Under the pieces are notes generated by a model, which did no database searches, was not told where the DNA came from, and was given only the letters and a program-made list of their open reading frames with translations. DNA of 46,659 nt, taken from NCBI GenBank assembly GCA_903924465.1, contig CAIYBN010000124.1, positions 1 to 46,659 of the forward strand. Reading direction: 5' to 3'. The stretch's first letter is position 1, and every line of letters starts with the position of its first letter. Source of the DNA: an uncultured Myxococcales bacterium. GTDB lineage: Bacteria > Myxococcota_A > UBA9042. Of the stretch, positions 24,236 to 32,786 are shown piece by piece. Made by a program: the position numbers and the translations under genes.

Positions 24236-26398
24236 ATGAAACGACCACTTTCCGCCGCAGTCGCACTGATTGCCCTCATCGCCAGCGCCTGCACGCAGCA
24301 CACGAGCTTTGTCAAAGCGGATTCCGCAGCCCTCGGCCGCGTCGTCGTCTACCGCAACGGCATCGCGTATTACGAGCGCAAAGCGAGCGTCGACAGCGAC
24401 AAGCTCACGTTGAAAGTGCCTGCGGACAAAGTCGACGATTTCCTGAAATCGCTGACGGTCAGCGACGCGAAGACGGGACTGCCGCTGCCGGTGTCGTTTC
24501 CCGCGCCGGGTCAGCAGAGCGCGGACAATCAGGTCGAGATGACGATTCAGCTGCCGGACAAGACGCATCGCGAGATCGTGCTGACCTACGTGACCGAAGC
24601 GCCGGCGTGGAAGCCGAGCTACCGCGTCATGGTCTCGGATGCCGGCAAGGTCGATTTGCAGGGCTGGGCAGTGGTCGACAACACGTCGGGCGAGGATTGG
24701 AACGCGGTGAAAGTCGGCGTGGGATCAAGCTCCGCGCTGTCCTTCCGCTTTGACCTGCACAGCATCCGGCTGGTGCACCGCGAGACGCTGCAGAGCCAGG
24801 ATTCCTTTGCCAAAGCGCCGCCGCTGGGCGGCAGCCTGCTGCGGACGATGGAGGACGAATCGGTGCTGGCGCAGCTGGATGACATCGAGATTCCGCGCGA
24901 GGCGGGGCATCCGGACGTGGTCGCCGAGACAATGGCGCAGGCCAAAGCGCCGCGCGATGTGGCGATGCGTCGGGAGCTGGCCAAGGCGGAGCGCCGGTCG
25001 GTTTCGGCGATCGGCAGCATGGACGCGGCGATGAGCGGGCAGGGGTTCGCGCGGGTCGGGCCAGGAGCACCAGCGGCGGCGGTGCCGCAATACAAGATGG
25101 CCGGCCAGAATGCCGCGGGAGGCGAGGAACAGCGGTTGCGCACGCTGGCGGACTCGCTGAAGGCCAAGAAATCCAACATTGTCATCGAGGGTTACGCCAA
25201 CGGTGGTGAAGCGGATGCCAACGACAAAGCACTGGATCGCGCCAATCTGCTGCGCAATCAGCTGATCGAACATGGCGTCGCGCCCGCGCAGCTGCAAGCG
25301 GTCGCGCGCGGTGTGGTGGCAGGGCAAAAGGCTGGCGTGCGGCTGGTGGAACAGAAGAATACCGACGCGCAGAAGACACCGGACGACAATGGCGCGCCGG
25401 TGGGCGAGAGCCATTTTGAGTCGGGCACGCCGATGACGGTGTTGAAGGGCACGTCGGCGATGGTGAGCGTGGTGCAGGGCGCGGCGAACGGCGAAGTCGT
25501 GTACCTGTACGACGCGGAAGGCACCCATGGCGACGCGAAATACGCGTTTCGCTCGGTGCGCTTTGTCAATCCCACGACGTCGACGCTGGAAACCGGGCCG
25601 GTGACGGTCTATGGCTCGGGGCGCTTCATCGGTGAAGGCTTGACGGATCCGATTCCGCCGGGCGCGACCGCGGTGGTGCCGTTTGCCCTGGATCGTCAAG
25701 TGGTTGTGGATCGCGATGGCTCGACGGGCGATCGCATCAGCCGCCTGGTCAAGCTGAGCCGCGGCGTGCTGACGGCGGAAGTCTTGCACCAGAAGACGAC
25801 GAAGCTCAAGGTGACCAACCGCTTGGGCACGGCGACGAGCGTGCTGATTCGCCACAACGTCGCACGGGGATGGAACATCACGAAGTCGCCAAAAGTCGTG
25901 GAGAAATTTGGCGATTCGCACTTGTTCGGCATGGAGATCGGCCCGCATGAAAGCAAGACGATTGAAATCGAGGAATCGACGCCGCTCACGCGCACGGTGG
26001 ACTTGCGCACGCCGGTTGGCCTCGACTTGGTGAAAGTCTGGCTGGACTCGGCGAAGGACGCGCCGGATGCGGTGAAGGGGCTCAAGCAGGTGCTGCAGCT
26101 GCACGCGGACATGGCGCGGGCAACGGAGACGATCGACAGCCTGCGGGAACGTGCCGATGAGTATCGCAACCGCATGGACGAGCTGCACGGCCAGCTGTTC
26201 AGCCTGAAGTTGGTCAAGACGGCGGGACCGCTGATGACGCACTTGCAGCAGAAGATGAAGGAGATGAGCGACAAGGTGAGCGCTGGCACATTGGCGATTG
26301 TCGCGGAGCAGGAGAAGCTGCTGATGTCGAAGGTGAAGTTCCACGACGCGTTGGCGGAGTTGACGATGGAAAAAGCCGCGATTGCGTCCGCGAAGTAG
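24236..26398 (+). CDS. DUF4139-domain lipoprotein with an OmpA-like insert
   Basis: ATG 24236 follows AAGGAG. The 720-residue product is a probable lipoprotein (lipobox IASAC, Cys about 19). It has the DUF4139 layout: an N-terminal beta-rich segment (GRVVVYRNGIAYYERKA), a central WKPSYRVMV block and a long C-terminal part with VFG-like strands (TSVLIRHNVARGWNI) and a helical tail (about 630-720). Between the halves, residues about 295-365 resemble an OmpA-type domain (IVIEGYANGG, then LDRANLLRNQLIEHGVAPAQL), though the key acidic residue is changed. A Met/Ala-rich low-complexity stretch (about 225-295) precedes it. The function of DUF4139 is unknown. Confidence 0.85.
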   Translation: MKRPLSAAVALIALIASACTQHTSFVKADSAALGRVVVYRNGIAYYERKASVDSDKLTLKVPADKVDDFLKSLTVSDAKTGLPLPVSFPAPGQQSADNQVEMTIQLPDKTHREIVLTYVTEAPAWKPSYRVMVSDAGKVDLQGWAVVDNTSGEDWNAVKVGVGSSSALSFRFDLHSIRLVHRETLQSQDSFAKAPPLGGSLLRTMEDESVLAQLDDIEIPREAGHPDVVAETMAQAKAPRDVAMRRELAKAERRSVSAIGSMDAAMSGQGFARVGPGAPAAAVPQYKMAGQNAAGGEEQRLRTLADSLKAKKSNIVIEGYANGGEADANDKALDRANLLRNQLIEHGVAPAQLQAVARGVVAGQKAGVRLVEQKNTDAQKTPDDNGAPVGESHFESGTPMTVLKGTSAMVSVVQGAANGEVVYLYDAEGTHGDAKYAFRSVRFVNPTTSTLETGPVTVYGSGRFIGEGLTDPIPPGATAVVPFALDRQVVVDRDGSTGDRISRLVKLSRGVLTAEVLHQKTTKLKVTNRLGTATSVLIRHNVARGWNITKSPKVVEKFGDSHLFGMEIGPHESKTIEIEESTPLTRTVDLRTPVGLDLVKVWLDSAKDAPDAVKGLKQVLQLHADMARATETIDSLRERADEYRNRMDELHGQLFSLKLVKTAGPLMTHLQQKMKEMSDKVSAGTLAIVAEQEKLLMSKVKFHDALAELTMEKAAIASAK

Positions 26399-26448
26399 CC
26401 GGCTGGACAGGGACCGCGAAGCAGCGCAACCTTCGGGTTGGGGGCAAA

Positions 26449-27792
26449 ATGGTCGCGTCGCTGGGGCTGAATCACGCAGGGTATCGGGGCTTTTCTCTTC
26501 TCCTGGTGCCGCTGGCCCTGATCGGATGTCATGCCGCCTCCGCGCCGTCGTCTGACGCGCTGGCACCGCATCCGCGACCGTTGCCCGAGTTCGTTTTCGG
26601 CTCTGCGGCCACGGATATCGGCCAGCAGGCGATGGCGACCGCGGCGCAGATTGGCTATCGCTGGATTCGCGTGCCGATTCGCTGGCAGATGCTTCAGCCC
26701 ACGGTCACGGCGCTGCCGACCTTGACGCGGGCGCAACTCGCCGCCGATCCGTCGCTCGTCGATGACTTTGCCGCGCACGCCGATTGGTCGATTCCCGACG
26801 CGACGCTGACCGCGGCGAGCAAGCTGAATCTGCACGTCATCGGCTTTGTCGGGGCGTCTTCCCCGCCGAGCCTTCAGGGCGTGACGCTGGACCCGGCGAG
26901 TCTGGGCCCGGAGACGTATCTGGCGGAACAGGCCCTGGTCGCGCAGGCGATCGTGCGCAGGTACGGGCGTGCGCGCGTGAGTGCGCCGCCGGATGTCGCG
27001 ACGATCGAGGTGTGGCAGACGGAAAACGAGCTGAATATTGCACCAGCAGCGGCGCTCATCGGGTGGCGCACGCCGGCGGGTGTCTCGGCGTTCACGAATT
27101 CGCCGTGGTCCGACTTCAATTTCCAGACCGACCTCCTGCGGGCGCTGCGCGATGCGGTCTTGGCCGGCGATCCTGCTGCGGTGACAGAAATCAACATCAA
27201 CACCGACATGAACGACGCCTTCAATACCCAATTCGGCCGACCTGGCTGGGAGGACGTCGTCGTCGCCTGGCGGGATTTGGCCGACGTTATCGGCTTCGAC
27301 ACCTATCCGAACTACTATTTGTCCCAGCCCGTGGACGGCACGGTCGTCGGTGCCCGCGCCAAGCGGTTCCTGGAGCTCGTTCATCCGGGGCAGCAGGTGA
27401 TGGTCGTCGAGACCGGCTATCCGAACGGTCCGGCCGCCCGCGGCTTCAGCGCGGCCAACCAGCAGAAATACTTCAGCGACGCCTGGACCTCCTGCCGCGC
27501 CGCCGGGATCAGCGGATTCATGCCATTTGCCATCGCGGATGGCAGCGGTTCAGAGCCCGTGTTCACGCCAGACGATCAGACGCGGCTCGACGCGCTCGGT
27601 TTCGCGTTGCGCGACGGTGACTTCGACGCCCTGGCGGGTCTCTACATCAGCCAAAATGCCTGGATGACCCAGCAGATGCCGGCATTGACCGGCGCAGTTG
27701 AGGCACGCTGGGGCGTCTTGGGACCCGATGGCAGCGAACTGCCCGTGCTGGCTTTGGTCAAAGCGATGGCTGCGGAGACGGCAGGCAAGTGA
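26449..27792 (+). CDS. Glycoside hydrolase-like lipoprotein (clan GH-A type)
   Basis: The 447-residue protein has a lipobox (ALIGC) and then a TIM-barrel-like sequence. WIRVPIRWQMLQP resembles strand 2. VWQTENELN carries the Asn-Glu pair (N193-E194) expected of a clan GH-A acid/base, and VVETGYPNGP holds a Glu (E321) suited to be the nucleophile. The spacing of 127 residues is normal. I cannot assign a GH family number; GH39, GH53 and GH5-like folds are all possible. As a lipoprotein it would act on the periplasmic or outer face. It follows the DUF4139 gene by 50 bases. Confidence 0.78.
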   Translation: MVASLGLNHAGYRGFSLLLVPLALIGCHAASAPSSDALAPHPRPLPEFVFGSAATDIGQQAMATAAQIGYRWIRVPIRWQMLQPTVTALPTLTRAQLAADPSLVDDFAAHADWSIPDATLTAASKLNLHVIGFVGASSPPSLQGVTLDPASLGPETYLAEQALVAQAIVRRYGRARVSAPPDVATIEVWQTENELNIAPAAALIGWRTPAGVSAFTNSPWSDFNFQTDLLRALRDAVLAGDPAAVTEININTDMNDAFNTQFGRPGWEDVVVAWRDLADVIGFDTYPNYYLSQPVDGTVVGARAKRFLELVHPGQQVMVVETGYPNGPAARGFSAANQQKYFSDAWTSCRAAGISGFMPFAIADGSGSEPVFTPDDQTRLDALGFALRDGDFDALAGLYISQNAWMTQQMPALTGAVEARWGVLGPDGSELPVLALVKAMAAETAGK

Positions 27793-28022
27793 GTGGCTCG
27801 AGAGCGTCGGACAGCCTTCCGGACGGTTCCAGGGCAAGATCACAGGCGTGTTTTCGATCCGAAAGCGGTTTCCAGGCCCGGCTGCCGGCAACGAATGGTC
27901 GCGCCACATGGCTCCGGGCTTCACGCATCGCTGAAGAACTTCGAACTTGACATGCGGTAGGTGGGCGAGGCAAGAACGCTGGGTGTGCCAACTGCGGCGC
28001 ACGTTGGACATGGGGAGATGGC

Positions 28023-29030
28023 ATGACTCTTTTGCGGTTGAAGTGGGTGCTGGTTGCAGCGCTGAGTCTCATGCCAGCGCTGGCGTTGGCGGGGCCACCG
28101 GGGCAACTGATCGGCATCGGTGGTCGTTGTCTGGGTGTGCTCAATGGTCGAGCGGAGCCGTATTCGCCGGTGGGCACCTTGGATTGTACGGGTGGACCGG
28201 AGCAGACTTGGCAGGCTCAGCCCGACGGGACCGTCGTGGGCCTGGGCGGCTTGTGCCTGGACGTGCGCCAGGTGAATCGTGCGGATGGTACGCCGTTGGG
28301 GCTCTATCCTTGTCATGGCGGCGCGAACCAGCGTTGGGAGATGCAGCGCGGACTGCTTGTCGGTTTGGCCAACAAATGCATGGACGTGGAAGGCGCGGTG
28401 CAGCGACCGGGGACGCGGGTCATTCTTTGGCCGTGTCACGGCAAGGCCAATCAGCAGTGGCAGCTGGCGAATTGGGCGCCGCCACAGGCGCCGCGGGTGC
28501 AGACGCAGGTGGTCGTGGCGTCGACGGATGTGGACGCCGGGCCGATTTGGAATCAGGAGGATGCCCAGCGCAAGTGTCCGCAGGTGTGTCAACCGGGCTC
28601 CTGGACTGGGCAGTGGCGCACGCTGGTGGCGGGTCAGCGCTCCGTGTGCGGTTGCGTGCCGCCACAGGAAGGGCCGCGCGCGGGTCATGGGCATGAACAT
28701 GAGCGGGACCACGATCGCGACCGTCCGCAAGCTGCGTCGCCCGCGCCGATGGACGAAGCAGCATTTGCCGCATTCCTGGGGCGGTTGCGCGATGCCGCGT
28801 TCACCGAGCCGCAGCTCCAGGCTGTCGCGGATCAGGTGAAAGTCGGTTCGCTGTTCACATGTCGCCAGGTGATTGCGGTGATGCAGGTGGTCAACTTCCC
28901 GGATGCGCAGGTTTCCGCGGCAACGACGATGTGGCCCGCGGTGCTGGATCGCGCCAATGCGCCGGAGGTCATCGCGTCGCTGACTTTCGAGTCGCACCGG
29001 CGGCAATTGCGCGCCAATATCGGCCTCTGA
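28023..29030 (+). CDS. Secreted lectin: ricin B-type plus MVL plus DUF4476
   Basis: The start follows GGGAGA and gives a signal peptide ending ALA near residue 23. Residues about 28-150 form a ricin-type beta-trefoil: the triple pattern of C-L-D-V (GGLCLDVRQ, NKCMDVEG) with three QxW ends (EQTWQA, NQRWEM, NQQWQL). Residues about 175-215 match the MVL mannan-binding module (GPIWNQEDAQRKCPQVC, then WTGQWRTL and CGC). After a His/Asp-rich linker, residues about 240-335 look like DUF4476 (AAFAAFLGRLRDAAFTEPQLQAV). It probably binds glycans, two ways at once. The partner is unknown. Confidence 0.88.
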   Translation: MTLLRLKWVLVAALSLMPALALAGPPGQLIGIGGRCLGVLNGRAEPYSPVGTLDCTGGPEQTWQAQPDGTVVGLGGLCLDVRQVNRADGTPLGLYPCHGGANQRWEMQRGLLVGLANKCMDVEGAVQRPGTRVILWPCHGKANQQWQLANWAPPQAPRVQTQVVVASTDVDAGPIWNQEDAQRKCPQVCQPGSWTGQWRTLVAGQRSVCGCVPPQEGPRAGHGHEHERDHDRDRPQAASPAPMDEAAFAAFLGRLRDAAFTEPQLQAVADQVKVGSLFTCRQVIAVMQVVNFPDAQVSAATTMWPAVLDRANAPEVIASLTFESHRRQLRANIGL

Positions 29031-29111
29031 TCGCTCGCGGGTTACAACCGCCGCAATTCGTGGCAAAGTTCGCACGCTGCGCCGGATTTCCACCGGCCAA
29101 ACGAGGCGGAC

Positions 29112-30677
29112 GTGGTTGCTCTTGCTCAAACCGAAAACGATGCGGCGGGCTTTGCCGATCGGCTGATCATCCATTCGCCCGGCAGTGGCGAGAAACTGGG
29201 CGAAGCGCCCGTGATGGACGCTGCAGAAGTGCAGGCGGCGGTGGCGCGCGCGCGGGCGGCACAGGTCGCGTGGGGTGCGCTGAGCGTCAAGGAACGCTGT
29301 GCGGCGTTGCGCGCTTTCCGGATCAAGGTCGTGCAAAACGCCGATGCGCTGGCCCGCGCGGTGTCCAGCGAGAACGGCAAGCCGCTGCAGGAAGCCTTGA
29401 CCCACGACGTCCTGCCGTTTTGCGATTTGATGGCGTATTTCGAGCACCGCGCGCCGAAGATTCTCGCGCCGCAAGCGATTCATTTGCATTTCATGATCCA
29501 GCGCCGCAGCTACTTGCACTGTGTGCCGCGCGGCGTGGTCGGCGTCATCGGGCCGTGGAACTTTCCGTTTTCCATCCCGATTGGCGACGCGGTCATGGCG
29601 TTGTTTGCCGGCAACGCGACGGTCATCAAGCCGTCGGAGGTGACGCCGCTGATTGCACTCAAAGCCAAACAGCTGTGGGATGAGACGTGTCGCGACGAGC
29701 CGCGGCTGCATCCGGATCTCATCCAGATTGTCACGGGGCGCGGTCTGACGGGTGCGGCGGTGTGCACGTCGGGTGTGAACCAGGTGATGTTTACCGGCAG
29801 CGTGCCGACGGGCAAAAAAGTCGCGGTAGCGTGCGCCGAGCGGCTGATTCCGTGCGTGCTGGAACTCGGCGGCATCAATCCGGCGATTGTCACGGCAGAC
29901 GCCGACGTTGAACGGACCGCGCACGCGATCCTGTGGGGCGCATTTGCCAACAGCGGCCAGGTCTGCGCGTCCATCTCGCGGGTGTACGTGGCGCGGCCGA
30001 TTGCCGAACGGCTGACGCAACGGGTCGTGGAACTGACGGCGTCGTTGCAGCAGGGCGATCCGCTGAACGCCGACACCGAGCTGGGCGCGATGACCTTCTT
30101 GCCGCAAATCGCGATTGGTCAAGGCATCTTGGACGACACGATTGCCCAAGGCGGTCGCGTGCGCTGCGGTGGCACGCCAAATGGCCGGTTCTTCCCGCCG
30201 ACGGTGCTGGACAACGTCGAACACGGCTGGCGCATCACCCGTGACGAGAGCTTCTCGCCTCTTTTGGCGTTCATTTCCGTGGACGACACCGAAACCGCGA
30301 TTCGCTGCGCCAACGACAGCGACAAGGGCTTGATGGCCTACGTTTTCTGTGGTGATGAAGAGCACGGCGCGCGCATCGCCGAGCGCTTGGAAGCCGGGAC
30401 CACGATGGTCAACAACGCGATTGACTCGCATGGCGCGCCAGGAACGCCGTGGCAGGGGATGAAAGAATCCGGCTTGGGGCAAGTGCACAGCGCGCAAGGC
30501 TTGCGGGACTTGTGCCAAGTGCGGCATGTACAAACGCGGAGTTGGGTGCCCTGGCTGACGAAGGAGCTTTGGTGGTATCCGTATTCGCCGAAGGTGTATG
30601 GGGCGTTTTTGCAGGTCATGAGGGTCATGTGGGGCGGAGGGCCGCTGGATTCGTTCCTACGGAAGGTCGGGAAGTGA
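29112..30677 (+). CDS. NAD(P)-dependent aldehyde dehydrogenase
   Basis: GTG 29112 lies just after GAGG. The 521-residue enzyme has the family's elements: GPWNFPFSIPIGDAVMALFAGN (cofactor loop), VMFTGSVPTGKKV, the catalytic Glu in LELGGINPAIV and the catalytic Cys in NSGQVCASISRVYV. It oxidises an aldehyde to a carboxylate, producing NAD(P)H. The C-terminal tail of about 40 residues (WVPWLTKELWWYPYSPKVYG) is longer than in many soluble ALDHs and may interact with membranes, as in succinate-semialdehyde or fatty-aldehyde types. Substrate is not inferable. Confidence 0.92.
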   Translation: MVALAQTENDAAGFADRLIIHSPGSGEKLGEAPVMDAAEVQAAVARARAAQVAWGALSVKERCAALRAFRIKVVQNADALARAVSSENGKPLQEALTHDVLPFCDLMAYFEHRAPKILAPQAIHLHFMIQRRSYLHCVPRGVVGVIGPWNFPFSIPIGDAVMALFAGNATVIKPSEVTPLIALKAKQLWDETCRDEPRLHPDLIQIVTGRGLTGAAVCTSGVNQVMFTGSVPTGKKVAVACAERLIPCVLELGGINPAIVTADADVERTAHAILWGAFANSGQVCASISRVYVARPIAERLTQRVVELTASLQQGDPLNADTELGAMTFLPQIAIGQGILDDTIAQGGRVRCGGTPNGRFFPPTVLDNVEHGWRITRDESFSPLLAFISVDDTETAIRCANDSDKGLMAYVFCGDEEHGARIAERLEAGTTMVNNAIDSHGAPGTPWQGMKESGLGQVHSAQGLRDLCQVRHVQTRSWVPWLTKELWWYPYSPKVYGAFLQVMRVMWGGGPLDSFLRKVGK

Positions 30678-31017
30678 CGCGGTTGCGTGGGGGCGCGAGC
30701 CTGAGTTTTTGTTGAATTGTGAGTTTTTCTTTCGCGATCTGGGAGAAGAAACCAGCTTGCAGCAGGTTTCTTCTCCCAGACCCTCATCTTCCTTGGCCTC
30801 GGGCACCTGTTGGAACGGGATTCGGGAGGGCGAGGGTGGGCCTGCGCTCGCGCTACGCGCGGTGCTCGGCCTCGCACGGGGCGGTGTGGGTGAGGCCGGG
30901 TGGTGAGTGGCTTGCGCAGGAGGGCGGCGCGCTGAGGCGCGGACCCGCCCATGCACGCCGACCGAGGGCTGGGGGGGCGCGGGGGTGCTTCACCGATGTC
31001 CAGCTGGAGCCGCCAAC
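30678..31017. other. Gene-free GC-rich interval
   Basis: About 340 bases hold the 16-bp hairpin and then a very G-rich, repetitive stretch (about 30830-31000) with runs such as GGGGGG and GGAGGGCGAGGG on the plus strand. I see no reliable gene. The style resembles intergenic repeat families, but I found no second copy in the window. Confidence 0.4.
30738..30780. terminator. Strong 16-bp hairpin after the aldehyde dehydrogenase gene
   Basis: Arms at 30738-30753 and 30765-30780 pair perfectly (CTGGGAGAAGAAACC at the core) across an 11-base loop. The hairpin starts 60 bases after the ALDH stop. A T-rich stretch precedes rather than follows it, so it may not be a canonical intrinsic terminator; it could be a stabilising 3' structure or a repeat-family element. 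Confidence 0.5.
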
Positions 31018-31308
31018 GCGTTTGTCCACTTGGACAATGTGCCGCGCGCCGGTGCGATGGTTGCTGGCCAATACGTGGTGACTGTGCCCTTTGCTGGCAC
31101 CGCTTTCACCTCACAGCCGCGGGTCACAGCGTCGGCATGGATTGCCTTTGATTTGGTCCCCGACCACATCGGCCGCAATTGCAGCATCACGAACGTCACG
31201 GTCAGCGCTGCTTACGACAGTGTCGACTTGACGCTGGTGTACGCGGACACCGGTGCGTCGCTGGTGCCTCAGGCGGAGGTCTGTCTCTCGGTCTTTGCCG
31301 TCGAGTGA
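31018..31308 (+). pseudogene. Fragment resembling an H-type lectin/discoidin C-terminus
   Basis: The last 95 codons of an open frame read like a real beta-sandwich: VVTVPFAGTAFTSQPRVTASAWIAFD, then CSITNVTVSAAYDSVDLTLVYADT and a final VCLSVFAVE. The order of F-x-x-P-R-V, an Asn/Cys turn and a closing aromatic strand resembles H-type lectin domains. No start codon with a ribosome site, signal peptide or upstream domain is present, and the sequence before it is G-rich noise. I read it as the 3' remnant of a longer gene; a short intact gene starting at ATG 31057 is less likely. Confidence 0.35.
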
Positions 31309-31329
31309 CGGCGGCACGGCCTGTGGACG

Positions 31330-32760
31330 CTACTTCTTGCCAGCCGACCCATCCGGCACCGTGTACGTCGTCGCCGTCTCCGCACCAAGCGGCCATTCCC
31401 ACAGTTCCACCGTTCGCTCCGTCGTCTCGCCCGGGCGCACGCGCGCGAACGTCTGCGCGCCCAGCCGCGCCTTGCACGTGGGATCGGAAAACGCCGGCGA
31501 CCAGAAGCCCGCATTGCAGTAGTGCATCGGGCCAATCTGCGACATTTCAGGGATATGCGTGTGGCCAAACACCGCGATCCGCGTGCCGGTGATGCGGGCA
31601 ATCATCGCCGCGCGCTCCGGCGTCAGCAGCGGCTCCGTGAACGTCTGCGGCTTGACCCGGAACGAATAGGCCAGGAACAGCGGAAACAGCAGGCTCAGCG
31701 GCACGAGCACCCACCAGGTGCTGATCGGCAGGACGTAGTTGACGGCGAGGATGATTTCAAATGCGGCATAGAGCGTCAGCAAGAACAGCACGCCGCGGTC
31801 GAGCCAGAGCTCCTGGATGATCATCAGCGGATTCGTACACGCCGATGCGACGTCCACCGCCGCCAATTGCCGCACCATGGCCGGCGTGGCGTTCGAACGC
31901 TCGGCGATGGCCGTGACCTTGTCCTCCACCGTCATCGGGTCGCGCATCGCCGGCCGGAGGAAATCCAGAAACGTGATGACCAGCGTCGCCGCTGCGCCCC
32001 AAGCCCAGGTCCACAGCAAGAGCGGCTGCGTCAGCAGCATGTAACGCAGGAAAAACAAGACATATTGCGGTCCCGACATGATGTAATTGGCCGTGGCGTG
32101 CGGATTGAAATAGCCCATGCCGTTGATCATGTAGCGGTTGGCCAAATCGCCGAACGGGATGCGCACGCGCGGGCGACCGGCAATGGAAATCAACGGGTTG
32201 ACGGCGTCCGGCGTCACGCAGTAGGGCTCGTACTGGTGGCCGTGGCTGATGTAGGCGTCGCCGCCGGAGACGTAGAACCAGTCGCAGAAAACGACGCGCG
32301 CTTGGTCGCCATCCGGCACGCCGATCGCCTTGCGGATGCTGCTTTGCACCGCCGGCCAGTACATTTCCAGGTCGTGGTTGCCGATGACGAAGATCAGCTT
32401 GTGGCCCGCGCGCACGAACGCGCCCAGGACATCAAACCACGGCTGGTGGTCGGTTACGATGCAATCCATCTTGAACACCGACATCCACTCTTCCGAGCCC
32501 AGTCCGCGCAACCGCTGCAACCAGTGAATCGGCGAGGGCGGCGGATCGGGCAGCTTGCAGATGGCGTCGAAATCAAAGATGTCGCCGTTCAGGATCAGTT
32601 CCATCGGTCCGGTCGCGTTGGCCATTAGCCACTCGATCAGCCGAATCATGTCGCCGTCGACGAAATGCTCGCGTCGCTTGAAAGCTTTCCACAGCGGGCG
32701 CCGCGGGTTGATTTCCTCCGCGTCGGCCAGATGAATGTCACTGAGAATGACCGTTTCCAT
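31330..32760 (-). CDS. Metallophosphoesterase with internal transmembrane segments
   Basis: The 476-residue protein carries all five calcineurin-type motifs: DIH (8-10), GD (59-60), GNHD (127-130), HGH (173-175) and GHTH (399-402), which bind two metal ions. Between the fourth and fifth motif lies an insert of about 200 residues with hydrophobic segments at about 233-265, 325-342 and 346-366. The catalytic domain is thus split by a membrane region, placing the active site at the membrane face. UDP-diacylglucosamine hydrolase-like or phosphodiesterase roles are conceivable. It follows the lipoprotein gene by 26 bases and is probably co-transcribed. Confidence 0.88.
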   Translation of the reverse strand: METVILSDIHLADAEEINPRRPLWKAFKRREHFVDGDMIRLIEWLMANATGPMELILNGDIFDFDAICKLPDPPPSPIHWLQRLRGLGSEEWMSVFKMDCIVTDHQPWFDVLGAFVRAGHKLIFVIGNHDLEMYWPAVQSSIRKAIGVPDGDQARVVFCDWFYVSGGDAYISHGHQYEPYCVTPDAVNPLISIAGRPRVRIPFGDLANRYMINGMGYFNPHATANYIMSGPQYVLFFLRYMLLTQPLLLWTWAWGAAATLVITFLDFLRPAMRDPMTVEDKVTAIAERSNATPAMVRQLAAVDVASACTNPLMIIQELWLDRGVLFLLTLYAAFEIILAVNYVLPISTWWVLVPLSLLFPLFLAYSFRVKPQTFTEPLLTPERAAMIARITGTRIAVFGHTHIPEMSQIGPMHYCNAGFWSPAFSDPTCKARLGAQTFARVRPGETTERTVELWEWPLGAETATTYTVPDGSAGKK

Positions 32761-32786
32761 GGCGTCCAGACCTTTGCGGTCAGTGC

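Noticed and set aside
25696..27384. 562-codon minus-strand frame
   Set aside because: Shadow of the DUF4139 and GH-like genes.
27921..30533. 870-codon minus-strand frame
   Set aside because: It overlaps the lectin and aldehyde dehydrogenase genes completely; its Arg/His-rich translation has no domain pattern.
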